Notes: a model not told the origin generated them from the letters alone. Shown: positions 37,889-50,942, counted from the first letter of the stretch. The stretch: 64,000 nt of DNA from Flaccisagitta enflata (GCA_965153355.1 OZ231126.1:25792001-25856000); one strand, 5' to 3'. Program-made: numbers and translations.

Positions 37889-38703
37889 CAGTAATGGCGG
37901 CTATCGCCGTGAGGAAAAAAGTCGTAAGCGTTGTTCACTTTTCACCAAACTTTTGTTTTCAGTCATTGCAACTTTTTATTTGTTAGATCAAATTAAGAGC
38001 AACTGTATATAGTGGTTGCACTGAAAATCAGAGAAAAATAGGACTGAGCCAAATGAGCTAGATGAGCTAAAATATTCAAAATCACTCGACTACGCAACCA
38101 GCTATGCTTACTGAGATGCTTTCTTGTATTTGCATGCTTAAATCAAAACATTTATTTATTTATCGGTTTTGAAATCAGAAAAAAAGAGCAAGCTAAATGA
38201 GCTAAATGAGCTAGAATATTTAAAAACACCCTCACAGATGAGCAGCTCTGCTCACTGACATGCTTTCTTATATTTGCTTATTTATTGCATTTGAAATGAA
38301 AAAAAAAAAACTGAGCTAAGTGAGCTAAATGAGCTAAAATGCTCAAAATCACCCTCACATATGAGCAGCTATGCTCATGAACATGTTTTTTTTGAATTTG
38401 CATGCTTAACCAAACTTAGATACACTCCTTTATTAATCCTACACAAAATCATAAAAAATTGAAAAAAATTAAATTTGAATTTTTCGTAAATAAATCTTTA
38501 AAAATTCATAACGCGAAAAATATTTGTCCCAGAGACTTCTGCTTAGCGCCAAATAAAAGCGAATTATCAAATTTACTTACCCTATCAATTTCATCCAAGG
38601 GTGCAATCGCCCTAAGGAGTTCCGAAACTTTCTCATAAGAAAATGAAAACCCTGTTTCTCTCGAATATGTCAAAAAGTTGAAGACTGACTTCGACTTTTT
38701 TCC
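37889..38703. mobile_element. palindrome-ended element, copy 1
   Basis: The left end has a GGCGGCTATCGCC hairpin then GGAAAAAAGTCGTAA. The right end is CTTCGACTTTTTTCC (inverted GGAAAAAAGTCGAA). The ~260 bp before the right end align with 41290-41551 (AAAATTCATAAC, GAGACTTCTG, GCGCCA). The left arm with hairpin aligns with 40818. Confidence 0.55.
38043..38411. repeat. three-copy ~130-bp tandem repeat
   Basis: Units start near 38043, 38185 and 38311. Each has repeated GAGCTAAATGAGCTA, a CACCCTCACA.ATGAGCAGCT block and ACATGCTTTCTT..TTTGC. The third unit is slightly shorter. Confidence 0.85.
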
Positions 38704-39787
<1,084 letters not shown>

Positions 39788-39917
39788 TTTTTCTCTCATT
39801 CCCTCTGCTTCACTGCGGACATGTCAGAGATATCCTGCTTGTTATATTCCAAAGCCCTTGGGATTACATATGCAAAAGAGATAGAGGGAGGCAAACCGAA
39901 GATGGAAAGGGGTGATA

Positions 39918-39918
<1 letters not shown>

Positions 39919-39981
<63 letters not shown>
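39919..39981. repeat. (GA)n array
   Basis: Perfect GA array. Confidence 0.97.
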
Positions 39982-39983
<2 letters not shown>

Positions 39984-40159
39984 GAGAAAGGAAGAAACCG
40001 TTTGATTCCATGAAAACCGACTTGCCAACAAGTTACTGCGAGCGCGCACAAGAGCAAGATTAATGCGTTGTTTGTTGGTGTATGTTTGACATGTTTTAAA
40101 GTCGGGAACAAGAAGAGAATAAGAGTCAGAGATAGATACAGAGAGAGTAAAAGAGATAC

Positions 40160-40278
<119 letters not shown>

Positions 40279-40469
40279 TCCTTTCTATATAGCGAGAATT
40301 CGTTTAATTCGGATGTGATGATGGAATCCCAGTGGACGCAAAGCCGCATTTTTTAGCTTCCCTTGGAATATTTCATGTGAGCCTAGTGGACATTGAACTG
40401 TTTTGTGTCTTGGCATGTAGTTATTTCGCTCAAAAAACTTGTAATATTGTATCTTTGTAAAGGAGTTCA

Positions 40470-40560
40470 TTTTTAGTTGCGTGCATGCGACTCTACACCT
40501 TGGTCTGTCGGTCGTTAGGTAGGTCCGACACATTTGTAAAATTTTGACTTTTTACGGTAA
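40470..40560 (-). mobile_element. partial family G copy 5
   Basis: TTTTT then AGTTGCGTGCATGCGACT and CTACACC, followed by a short GTCGGTCGT tract. The far end is not found. The palindrome has a T opposite G, a wobble-compatible state between the C/G and T/A forms. Confidence 0.55.
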
Positions 40561-40599
40561 TTGAAGGTACTATAGGGGGGCATCCTCTGAATCACGAAA

Positions 40600-40720
40600 T
40601 TCGTGCTTAAGTTAAACTTATTTCCACTGAAGCACACCCTAGTGCTTCAGTGGAATGAAAAATAGCTAGTGCCTTTTTCAATTCGAGCTTCAGTGGAATT
40701 GGAAGTAACTTATTTTTGCA
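40600..40720. repeat. cluster of TTCCACTGAAGCACGA-type inverted motifs
   Basis: A perfect hairpin with arms TTCCACTGAAGCAC at 40622-40635 and its complement at 40642-40655 (6-nt loop). Related half motifs lie on both sides (ATTCGTGCTTAAG, GAGCTTCAGTGGAA). Confidence 0.8.
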
Positions 40721-40817
40721 CAGTAGTCAAAATATTATTTTTTTGATGCTTATCCAAAGAAATCAAGAAATCCCATCCTTTCTTTCCATTTCTCTCAATA
40801 TCTCCTCTACCAATAAA

Positions 40818-40979
40818 GGCGGCTAATCGCCGACCGGAAAAAAGTCGTAAATGGAAGTCTCTTTTTTCAGTGCTTGTTCTTCTGTGTGTGCATTTCATGA
40901 TGTCTGGTTGATTGTCTGTTTTTGTTATTCAATCTGTGCGTTTTTTCCTTTCGATCTTTTTTGTCTGAGTGTGTGTGTG

Positions 40980-41048
<69 letters not shown>

Positions 41049-41551
41049 TTCTCTCCCTCTTTCCCCCTGTCTCTCTCTCCCCCTGTCTCTCTCTCTCCCT
41101 GTCTCTCCCTCCCTCTCTCTCTCTCTCCCTCTCTTTCTCTCTCTCGCTCTCTCGCTCTCTCGCTCTCTCGCTCTCTCGCTCTCTAGCAGAATAAAATATC
41201 AATGCTAGCGTCATAAAAGTCAGGGTCAATTTGCGTAACATGTTTACTCTTCCCTATTGTTACATAAGACTAAAAAAAGGGATCAATGAAAAATATCGAT
41301 TTTTGCGAAAATGCGAAAAAATAAAAAAAGATTCAAAAATTCATAACTTCTAAACTATTGATCGTAGAGACTTCTGGTTGGCGCCATTTGAAAGAGAAAA
41401 ATATGCTCTTTCTTAGCTGTGAGTATCAAAAAATGTATCATCCCAGCCCAAAAACTGCACAACTTGCAAAAATTGCCGCAAACCGAAAATGGAAAACTTT
41501 ATTTCTCCCCTACGTTTCAAAAAGTCGAATTACGTAATTCGACTTTTTTCC
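40818..41551. mobile_element. palindrome-ended element, copy 2
   Basis: GGCGGCTAATCGCC hairpin plus GGAAAAAAGTCGTAA on the left. The right end is the perfect palindrome at 41519-41548 (centre GTCGAATTACGTAATTCGAC) followed by TTCC. The interior includes (TGTC)n/(TC)n at 40978-41185 and shared-module-like sequence near 41350. Related to 37889-38703. Confidence 0.6.
40978..41185. repeat. (TGTC)n then (TC)n-rich array
   Basis: Fourteen or more TGTC units followed by CT-rich repeats including (CTCTCG)n. Confidence 0.95.
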
Positions 41552-41952
41552 AACTACTTTTAATGTCTCCCTTTTTCTCTTTGAGAAGTTTTATATAAAA
41601 AAGAAAGCATTTCTTTTACATTTGCTTAATTTTCATCATTTTGAAAAAAATAATGGCATGTAAGAAAATTTATTTTCCTTCAAAAAAACAAAAATCTATA
41701 GGAGAAGAACAAGTATAAGAAAGTGTTTCATGATAAAAGAAAGAGAAAAATTGAAATAGAGTATTGAAATATAAAGATTTTCAAAGATGATAATCTAGAA
41801 AAAGAAAAGAAAAAAAACAATTCTGAATAAAAAGAAATCAAATAAGTTCCTTATTCTATTACAATATCTGCAGCCAATCAAAAAAACCTTAGTGACTTCT
41901 TATTTCATTGCAGTGAAAAAGAGGTAAAATGCAGTATGAAAAGATGTCAAGA

Positions 41953-42042
41953 GTCAATCCACTGAAGCACGAATTCCAATTCCAATTCCAATTCCAATTC
42001 CAATTCCAATTCCACTTAAGCACGAGGTCGTGCTTCAGTGGA
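41953..42042. repeat. (ATTCCA)n array bounded by GAAGCACGA motifs
   Basis: TCCACTGAAGCACGA (41957) leads into about seven ATTCCA units. A hairpin follows at 42011-42042 with arms TTCCACTTAAGCACGA / TCGTGCTTCAGTGGAA. Same motif as at 40622. Confidence 0.8.
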
Positions 42043-42099
42043 ATGGGCCTTGACTGGCCTAATTTCCAGCCCAGCGTTCGTGATTCAATGGATAGGCCC

Positions 42100-42210
42100 T
42101 TTAGGGTACTTCAGGGTACATTAGGGTACCGAAGTTACTATAGGTACTTGAGGTACTTTAGGGTGCTATTGGGTACTTTTGGGTATTTTTGGGTACTTTT
42201 GGGTACTTTC
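42100..42210. repeat. ~10-bp GGGTACTTTT minisatellite
   Basis: About ten units of GGGTACTTTT/GGGTACTTCA/GGGTACATTA in tandem. Early units read TTAGGGTAC, but spacing rules out a telomeric hexamer array. Confidence 0.75.
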
Positions 42211-43179
42211 GGTGTGCCAAGTAAAAAGTATTGGCAAGAAAAAACATGAACATTTCTTTTTCTTCAGTGATACGGCTTGAAATCAAAACAAGCACAACAG
42301 GCCAACAGTCGCATGCACCGTTTTATAATAATACACACAACTCATTCCTTCCTTCCTTCTTTCCTTCCTTCCTTCCATTATTTCCTACATTCCTTCCTTC
42401 CTTCATTTCTTTTCAGGTGTAGATATATTTAATTCCTAGATGATAGCACAGTGAGGGGTGTTCTTATCATATATGTTTTCTATCCAGTCATGCATATTCT
42501 TTTGATTACCATCCATGTTGCACCATAGCATGAGATAGAGCTTAGATCAGACCCAAGCCCAGTCTCTCCATCTTTTTCTTTTTTTTTTTCTGTTCCATAT
42601 CCCTGTCATTCTCCCTCTTTTGCTCCCAGTCCTACTCAGGTTCTTTCTCCTCTTTTCAAGTTGAGTTGGTATTCAGACGAATTGGAATATGTATGGGATG
42701 AAAGCATCTCCGTCTCCTTCTTCTTTTTCTTTCTTTTTTTTCCCTCTTTCTTCTCCTCTTCCTTGTCCTTTTACTATTCTTCTATCCAAAACTGAGTATC
42801 CCACTTTTTTCCTCTTTTTTTTTCTTTTTCTTTTGTTTTTTGTTTTTTTTTATCTCTGCTGTTTTTATGTTTTTGTTTTTTTTTTTGTTTTTTTTTTTTC
42901 ATTCTCTTACAAGGAGAGCAAAGCAATCTGACATCTCTCAAAAAAAAAAAAAAAAAAAGTAGAGAGTAACAAGTTCAACTTTGCATGCATTTCATTATAA
43001 GATGAACAGAAAGGATTCGATCGTTCTCACTTTTTCTATTTTCGGACACTTTGGGTCTCTGTCACTTTTAATCTTTGTCCTACTGCCTGACGTAAAAGAA
43101 ATAGACGGAAAATATATCATGTGACTTTGGCAGTGAACTTACAGCCAGTGAGCGAAATCATCACGTACAACTTTTGAGT
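42211..43179. other. T/C-rich unique DNA, no recognised gene
   Basis: (TTCC)n-like sequence at 42340-42412 and T-runs at 42720-42900. Nothing supportable is coded. Confidence 0.4.
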
Positions 43180-43267
43180 ATTTAGTTGCGGACACGCAAC
43201 TCTATAAGAGGCTTTGTCCGTCCGTCCGTCAGTGCGGCGGTCCGTTGGTCCGTCCGTCACGCGCTTT

Positions 43268-43364
<97 letters not shown>

Positions 43365-43436
43365 AGAAGGGGGGTTGAGGATGGAGTTGGGGTAAGGCTT
43401 GGGGTTGGATGCCCCTGCCCACCCGTCCACGACGCC
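43180..43436 (-). mobile_element. family G copy 6 with internal (TG)n
   Basis: AGTTGCGGACACGCAACT palindrome, CTCTATAAGAGGC, (GTCC)n tract, a ~92-bp (TG)n array (43271-43362), then GGATGCCCCTGCCCACCCGT. Subfamily with the T/A form of the palindrome, like G7 and G8. Confidence 0.7.
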
Positions 43437-43478
43437 ACTTGAGAAGAATCTCTATGAAATCCCCCTTTACCTTTTTGT

Positions 43479-43482
<4 letters not shown>

Positions 43483-43552
<70 letters not shown>

Positions 43553-43560
43553 TTTCTTTT

Positions 43561-43643
<83 letters not shown>

Positions 43644-43645
43644 CT
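43483..43645. repeat. (TTTC)n array
   Basis: Tetranucleotide array with one short interruption near 43551. Confidence 0.97.
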
Positions 43646-43889
43646 TACTTTCTTCCTCCCTCTTTCTATCTCACATTCTTTTTTCTTTTTCATTTTGTTG
43701 TTTCCCTCATTTCAAGGACTTTCTTTTGCCGTCTTTTGCCTGTCGTATGTTGGCTTGAAATGAATAATTCCTTTTCCTTGTTTTATTTTGTCAGCCAAGC
43801 CGCTAAGCAGTGATGGAATATGCCGATAAATCAATTAGTTTGACGCATCGCAGCTCACCACCTCCTCACGTATATGCGTGTGTTTTATC

Positions 43890-44178
<289 letters not shown>

Positions 44179-44822
44179 CGCTGGTTATCTCACCTCTCAG
44201 TTAGATGTCAACGCAAAGTATTAAGTGAATTGAGCTAAGAAATTGAGACGATTGACTTATATGAAAGAGGCTTGGAAGGTATTCCGTTAGATCTCCCACC
44301 GCTAAGCAACCGGCGCTTACCTGTCAATTTTTTGTTGGAAGAACTACACGGCAGAGATGTAACGATACTATCGACTGGAAGATTAATCGGGTCGATTTTC
44401 TATATTTCTAAATAATCTTCCTGATTCACCAAAAGACAAATGTATCGGGTCGATTTTTTTTTTCTTTTTTTTGGCACAAAGGAAGCTAGCAAAAATTTAG
44501 AGATGAGATAGATCTCTGATTTAAAATAAGAAATAAGCTTGTAAAACCGAATTATGTTAATGTTGAATAAATAGAAATGGAATAATGAATGAATTGAAAA
44601 CAATTAAAAAAATCATTTGTTTAAAAATGAAAATATGTCATTTGTTTAAAAACAAAAATATGCAGAAAACTATGGAATCGAGGCAAGAAAATTCGAGGTC
44701 GAGTTAAGCTTCACAGGGCTCGCTTACACCCTCAGATTGTGATGCATAAAGAGCAGCGTCGTAAATCGTAAATGCGCGTTCAATTCAACAAAAAAACAAG
44801 TTAGATAAAGTAACATATACTA

Positions 44823-45418
44823 TCTTCGCCAAAAGATACGCAACACCCTGGGAAAAATATGATTTATTGACCATTTTCTAACAAATTTTTGCAATTGAGA
44901 GAGTTTGTAAGTCAATTACGATTTAAAAATAAAAAAAACCAGGCTGTGAATCAAAAAAACAATCTTTAACGCATTTCCTTATTAACAGATGCGATAACCT
45001 TTTCTCATTTGTCCACAATTTTTTCAAGCCTGTGATTTTTTAAACAGGTTTACTTTTTTGCTTGCCATTTCTAAACGGTTTCAGCTACAGAACCCAGATG
45101 GCACTCATCTTTTAGATTTTTCGATGTAGATTAATTTGCCTTTTTGGAAAAAGTATCTAGCTTTTCAAGAAGCTGAGATAACCAAAGTTAAACTTACATG
45201 AAATTTTTTTGATTCTTTTTTTCGCAATTTTTTATCAATTGTTAAAATGACTATTTCCTTTCTTCTGCTTGCCATTTCTAAATGCTTTAAGATACAGTTA
45301 CCAGATTGGACTCATTTTGTAGATATTTTAAAGTAGATTGATATTTTTTTTAAATCTTAAGCTTTTCTAGAAACCAAGATATTCAAGGTTGAAAGTGTCG
45401 CGTTTCTTTTGGCAAAGA
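44823..45418. mobile_element. TA-flanked element, 596 bp
   Basis: The ends are TCTT(C/T)GCCAAAAGA(T/A)ACGC and continue to ACAC, 20 of 23 matching. TA lies at 44821-44822 and 45419-45420. The interior has two direct copies of the shared module (near 45068 and 45271). No coding capacity is seen. Confidence 0.82.
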
Positions 45419-45420
45419 TA

Positions 45421-46043
45421 CCATCTTGGCCATAAATATGGAAACAGTTAGTGTATAAGTTGATTTATTGACTAGAATTGAACGACAAACATATCAAAAC
45501 GCATCTAGTATTTGGTGTGACCGCCTTGGGCATCGACCACCGCCTGCATGCGCCGTGGCATCGATTCGTAGAGAGACTGGAGGTACGCCGGAGTGATGTT
45601 GTCCCAAACCTTTTGCGCGATTCTTTTCAGCCCAGCGATCGATGTTGCTCGTTCGTGTCGCTGCAGGTGCTTCATTTGGCTCCACAAGTTCTCAATGGGA
45701 TTGAGATCTGGACTGTTTCCAGGCCAACCCTCGAAGAGCTTAACACCTCGATCCTGGTGCCATTTCTTCGTAAAAACCCGAAGTAAAAGTAAAAAAATAG
45801 AAAGATGATGACGCTGAGGGGTAGAATGACTTTTTTTCCTCCATTTCTTTCCTCCTGCAAAAAGCATATGCTTTCTTCTTTCAGCTCTCATTTCTAAACG
45901 AATAAAGATACAGGAACCAGCTTGGTCTCATTCAATAGATCTTTTGCAGACGCGAATTTTGAAAAAAAAAATCATCTCTCTGCGATGAAAATTGAGCGAG
46001 TTATGACACTTTTTAGCTGTTTCCATATTTATGGCCAAGATGG
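45421..46043 (-). mobile_element. internally deleted Tc1-like element
   Basis: Perfect inverted ends CCATCTTGGCCATAAATATG, continuing to GAAACAG. TA lies at 45419-45420 (shared with the left neighbour) and 46044-46045. It encodes only the transposase C-terminus on minus. A shared-module copy lies near 45891 upstream of the frame. Confidence 0.93.
45505..45780 (-). pseudogene. Tc1-like transposase, C-terminal fragment
   Basis: The frame ends in about 90 residues typical of the Tc1 catalytic C-terminus. WPGNSPDLNPIENLW carries the last acidic residue (E of NPIE) of the DDE triad, and KRIAQKVWDNITPAYLQSLY and PRRMQAVVDAQGGHTKY follow. The DNA-binding domain and the first two catalytic Asp are absent, so it cannot be active. 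In the full family the enzyme cuts at the inverted repeats and inserts at TA. The frame itself runs further upstream to 45891, but those residues do not look like transposase. The same C-terminal residues recur at 62461-62586. Confidence 0.92.
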
Positions 46044-46107
46044 TAGTAAAATACCTTGGGCTTTCAGCAGAGTTTTCTACCGCTCCCAATAAGTGCTTAT
46101 TTACTCT

Positions 46108-46393
46108 TTTTAGTTGCAAACACGCAACTCTATACAAGGCTTTCTCTATCTGTTGTTTTGTTGGTCTATTGGTCCATCTGTCCGTCCATCTGTCTGTCCA
46201 TCCGTCCATCTGTCCATCTGTCCGTCCATCCATCCATCCGTCCATCCATCCATCTGTCCGTGCTTACATCATGGTGATAGTTGAAAAGTGGGAAAACGAG
46301 CTTTTTGATACCTTTTGTGGATGTTTGAGTGTTAGGGGTGGGTTGGGGTATGGATGGGGGTCGGATGCCCCTGCCCACCTGTCCGCAACAATA
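46108..46393 (-). mobile_element. family G copy 7
   Basis: TTTTT then AGTTGCAAACACGCAACT and CTCTATACAAGG, a (GTCC/ATCC)n tract, then GGATGCCCCTGCCCACCTGT. It lies inside the hAT element. Confidence 0.65.
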
Positions 46394-46709
46394 TTGTTTT
46401 TCTTCTTTCAACTACAAATATCTACAAAGCAAAGGTAAAAATCCCAAACGTTTTATGATACCGAGTGGTTTCTAAAACATGTTGCTGTAAACATCACTTT
46501 TATATGGGAAGAAGGCTAACTGACAAAAAATCGACCTGAGGTTGTTACTGGGTCGATACCTTTTTTGGAATCGACCATGATTCGATCGACCCGGTCGATT
46601 CAGTAAAGAAAAAAATCGTGACATCTCTGCTACACGGCTGTGTTTCTTTGCTGTTAACTTACACCCACGAGAAAATTCCTATCCACCACTTATTCGACAT
46701 CCAACACTA

Positions 46710-47197
46710 GGGGTTTTCGCATTTGGCACATTATCTAGATATCATCTAGATATTCCCTATGTAATACCACGCGAAAAAAAAAAAGACGCACCCCTTCATT
46801 TATGAATAAAACAGATAAAAAAAATAATTTTAACTATTTTTGGTTAAGTTATTTTTAAAGATTTTCAAAAAATCTTTCATTCTAGACCAACCCCAGGTCT
46901 GTATCTCAAACGGTTTAGGAGCTAGAGCTCTGAAAAGAGAAGCACATTTTACATAGGGATCGCGAAACTGAAACCGGCAACATTTTTTCTCAAACTTATG
47001 CCATTTCTAAACGAAAAAAGGTAGAAGTATCAGATTGGCGCCAAATGAAAGTACTTTCAAAGGGCTTAAAAATGGTTTAAGATTTTGATTAGTTTTTATG
47101 AATCTTCATGGCTAAATGAGCCATTTAAAAGTGCGTCTTTTTTTTTTTTTTTTTTTAAAGCGTGGTATCTTGATAAATTTTCCAATGCGAAAACCCC
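46710..47197. mobile_element. possible outer TA element
   Basis: GGGGTTTTCGCATT at the left and its complement at the right, with ATCTAGATA/ATCTTGATA further in, enclose the 46767 element. TA borders the left end, but the right has TC, so one flank is mutated or the reading is wrong. Confidence 0.4.
46767..47165. mobile_element. TA-flanked element, 399 bp
   Basis: The ends are CCACGC followed by an A-run and GACGCAC. TA lies at 46765-46766 and 47166-47167. The interior aligns with nest level 2 at 12331, including TCAAACGGTTTAGGAGCTAG (inverted module) and CATTTCTAAACGAAAAAAGG (direct module). Confidence 0.85.
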
Positions 47198-47741
47198 TCC
47201 AGTCTGTCCTTTTTGATAAAACCGCTTTGTAATTTTTGATAGCTTTCCAGCCCTGGGTTGGATTCAAAGGCGAAAAATGAAGGAAGCACGTCAGAGTCAA
47301 ATCCATACCCACTCATTCCTATGACCTCCCATATGTAAGTACACCCTGAAAAAACGGATCCAAAGGGAACGGTAATTTTTCTGAAAAATTAGCTATTCGT
47401 TGAAACTCTTAAAACTACTATTTATAACAAATTACTGAATTTTCAACCTGACCTTGTTAGTATCCACCGTCACTAGTGGTAGTACCCCAATGCATCAAAC
47501 ACACGTTCCCAAAGCGGGGCTACCACGTAATTACGACACAGCTTGGAATAAAATGTCACTCCGTTAATACTTCCCCAAACCGCATCACACCGCAACTTAC
47601 CATAATTGTCGCAGTTACCGCAGTTTCTAACCTCAATATCTTAAACCAACCCTTTATCTGCTCTCTGTTACTTCGTCGTGTATTTCTATGCCACCAACAT
47701 CCTATCCGTCTGTCAACTGTTGGTGCCGGTGAAACGTTCTT
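47198..47741. other. no recognised gene
   Basis: Unique sequence without supportable coding features. Confidence 0.4.

Positions 47742-47797
<56 letters not shown>
47742..47797. repeat. (CT)n array
   Basis: Perfect CT array. Confidence 0.97.
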
Positions 47798-47804
<7 letters not shown>

Positions 47805-47958
47805 ACGCGGCGGTTTTCATTCTCGCTTCTCCGTGTTTTTATCTGGAGACGCGTTTTTATGTCGCAATTAATCACAGCCAACAAATGGAATGTCAATCGG
47901 GCGACTTTTTTCCCCCTTCAGAACCTTCTTTTTTTTTTTCTATATGCTCATACTTTTT

Positions 47959-47961
<3 letters not shown>

Positions 47962-48011
<50 letters not shown>
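47962..48011. repeat. (CT)n array
   Basis: Perfect CT array. Confidence 0.97.
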
Positions 48012-48014
<3 letters not shown>

Positions 48015-49040
48015 TGTCTTCTCTGCCTTTCCCCTTTCCTGTTTTTAGTCCGCCTCTTCTGGCGCGAACGGAGACCAGACTGCTGAGGGAGACAATCTAA
48101 AAGAACAGACAGTGAAAAAGACGAAAAAAGACAACCAGAGTAAGAAAAAAGACAAGCAGAGTAAGAATGAAACGCGACCAGAAAAAGAGTAAGTCGCCGG
48201 GGAATAGACATGGCATCATGCAGTGTTCCTGGGTCTACCATTCAAGACGTTTGATAATAAGTCCATCAATGAGTCAATTATCGGGTCTTTGAACAAGTTA
48301 GTAAGCAAGTTAGCGGATAATTCAGTCAGGTTAGATAAAGTTTGCTCTGCAATTTTAGCCATACATAACGTCAAACAGCCATGTAGAAATCAGAAAGCAA
48401 AATTCTACGCATATTCATGAGGGAATTCATTCTAGATCTTATCATCAAAAATAGAGGCTGGTGGTTGATACAAGCCCTGATTAAGTAGTATTGAATAAGA
48501 ATTTTCATAATATCTCTATCGAGAAAAGGCGTTCGACCTCTTCTCCTCCAATCCTTCCCTTTTGTCAGTCTGAAACCCTACCACAACTCCCACCCCCTTC
48601 CTCCACTTCACTCCCCTCCTCCATATAAATCCTCACCACTATTGATATGCATTTATCTCAATGGTAGTTCTTTTTCTTTGTTCTACTTTTTTTTCTCTTC
48701 TCATTTTCCAGGCTGTGATTATCGTCTCTAGTATCTTTCATCTCTACCTTATGTGTAACCCATTTAAATACTCGTCCCTCATCCTTCGCATTTGTATTCC
48801 ATCATTTTTTAGAACTACTTTTTTTCTCTTGTATTTTTTTCAATTTTCATCTTCTATCTATTTTTGCTATTCTCATTTGTTCCACTTCTTCATCGCATTT
48901 CTGTTTCCTACTTCATTCTCTCATTTATCCTCTCTCATTGTCTCATTGTCTTGTTGTTATGTTTGTCTTTCTTCGTATATGGATATTAGTTTGCCTCTCT
49001 CTGTCTGTGTGTCTGTGTGTTTAAGTCTCTGTATGTCTGT
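48012..49040. other. no recognised gene
   Basis: Unique sequence, pyrimidine-rich toward the right. Confidence 0.4.
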
Positions 49041-49268
<228 letters not shown>

Positions 49269-49559
49269 ACTTTCGCTTTTGCTTTTCAAAGGCGCGACAT
49301 CTTTTTTTTTCTTTCTTGCTTTTTTAATTTTCCTTTGACTGCTTTGCCTCTCCTCTCTCTTCTTTTTTTTTCATTCTTTTTTTTTTTTTCGTTTTCTTTT
49401 ACTTATCCATTTTCTTCTTCTTATTTCATTTTTTTTTCTCCCCCTCTTTCAAAAATTCAATTCAAATTTGGCGCCAAAAGCCGTCACAGTTTTGAACAAA
49501 GAGTTTGCCCTTCGACCTCGGAAGATGGCGTCGCCGATGGCGAACAAGCAGAAGTAGAA

Positions 49560-49736
49560 GGAAAAGAAGAAGAAGAAGAAGAAGAAGAAGAAGAAGAAGA
49601 AGAAGAAGAAGAAGAAGAAGATGAAGATGAAGAAGAAGAAGAAGAAGAAGAAGAAGAAGAAAAGGAAGAAGAAGAAGAAAGAAAAGAAAAGAAAGAAAAG
49701 AAAAGAAAAGAGAAAAGAAAAGAAAAAGAAGAAAAA
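49560..49736. repeat. (GAA)n and (GAAAA)n array
   Basis: GAA array with two ATGAAGATG interruptions near 49620, grading into GAAAA units that abut family G copy 8. Confidence 0.95.
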
Positions 49737-49740
49737 CAAG

Positions 49741-49957
49741 TGACGCGGGGTCACAATATCGTTGCGGACGGGTGGGCAGGGGCATCCAACCCCCATCCAC
49801 ACCCCAAGTCCCCCACTCTCATACACAAAATGCATCTAATACACTTGTTTTCGCACTTTTCGACTCGTGTTCACGGACCGACGGACCGACGGACCGACGG
49901 ACCAACGGACGGACGGACAAAGCCTCTTATAGAGTTGCGTGTCCGCAACTAAAAATG
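49741..49957 (+). mobile_element. family G copy 8
   Basis: GTTGCGGACGGGTGGGCAGG, then GGCATCC, a (GACC)n/(GGAC)n tract, GCCTCTTATAG, and AGTTGCGTGTCCGCAACT with an A-run. T/A palindrome subfamily, as in G6 and G7 but in the opposite orientation. Confidence 0.7.
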
Positions 49958-50000
49958 TGATTTTGATTGTGATTATTACCAATTGCTAAATATTTGTGTA

Positions 50001-50176
50001 CAGTTGAACTCCGCAAAAACAATGTCAAGGGACCAACAAATTGTTTCTATCAAAAATGGATTCTACTATTGCCAATATACAAAACAATTGTAAGAATATG
50101 GAAGGACCAAAATGTTGTATCCGCTATCGGCGGATTTCCATTACTCTTGGATCCGTTGTAGCGGGGTGTAAATGTA
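50001..50176. mobile_element. degraded TA-flanked miniature element
   Basis: CAGTTGAACTCCGC.AAAAC at the left and inverted CATTTACACCCCGCTACAAC at the right are bordered by TA. The pairing is about 70%. Confidence 0.4.
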
Positions 50177-50737
50177 ATCATACATAATTTGACGTTGAAG
50201 AGCATCATTGACGATGATGTTAGATTTTTTTCATTAGATTTTTTGCGAAGTTTCACGAATGAAGCGAAAGCCACAAGACTTGAAGGGACAGTTCCAGTAC
50301 TTAAGATCTGATATGTGTGGCAGGTAAGTAGAAAACTTCGAAGAAAAAAACAAACAAACAGAGACAGTCAGGATCACGGGATTTTTTCAAGTGATTCATG
50401 TTGAATGTTGATATCCAAACTGATGACGAATAGCAATATACCAAAAAGGTCAAAATGAAAAGAAGAAAACAATAAAGATGGAGTAGAGAATTGCAAGAGA
50501 TCAATCTCATTTCTCAGTTTCATAATCCCGGAAAGTCGCTGAATTGTGAAATCGAGCAGTTTGGAGACGAACTATTGGGTATCATAACTCATACGTAGGA
50601 ATGTGGAAGCGGTCGATTTTTATGCCGGTTCCACCGCTTCCGCTTCCATGTTCCTACCAACAAGTTGACAAAATCTTTGAAATCGTAGCAGGACTAGATT
50701 TTCATGCCTGAAAAAAAAATTGCCGAAAAAAATTTGT

Positions 50738-50828
50738 TGATTAATGATGAGTCATTATCAAAAACGTAGCTTTTTTGTTTAGATATTCTTAGGAAAATGA
50801 CTACGTTTTTAATAATGACCCGTTAACT
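50738..50828. repeat. short foldback
   Basis: GTCATTATCAAAAACGTAG and its near-perfect complement lie ~30 bp apart. Confidence 0.65.
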
Positions 50829-50942
50829 ATAACTATTGTCCGGAAATCGAACAGCAACTGCAGCACATTTTTATCATCATCAATTTTTTACCATCATCGG
50901 TTGAGGCTAAGAATAGATAACAATAACTGTAATCCGCGGATA

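Larger units (their letters stand above)
44352..46629. mobile_element. hAT-type element, 2.3 kb, carrying other insertions
   Basis: The ends are CAGAGATGT(A/C)ACGAT, bordered by perfect 8-bp duplications CTACACGG at 44344-44351 and 46630-46637. Both arms contain GGGTCGAT/ATCGACC phrases. It holds two Tc1/mariner-type elements and family G copy 7. No hAT transposase is visible. Confidence 0.88.

Noticed and set aside
42115-42140. TTAGGG occurrences suggesting a telomeric remnant
   Set aside because: Only two or three TTAGGG words, spaced by about ten bases as part of a GGGTACTTTT decamer, not a hexamer array.
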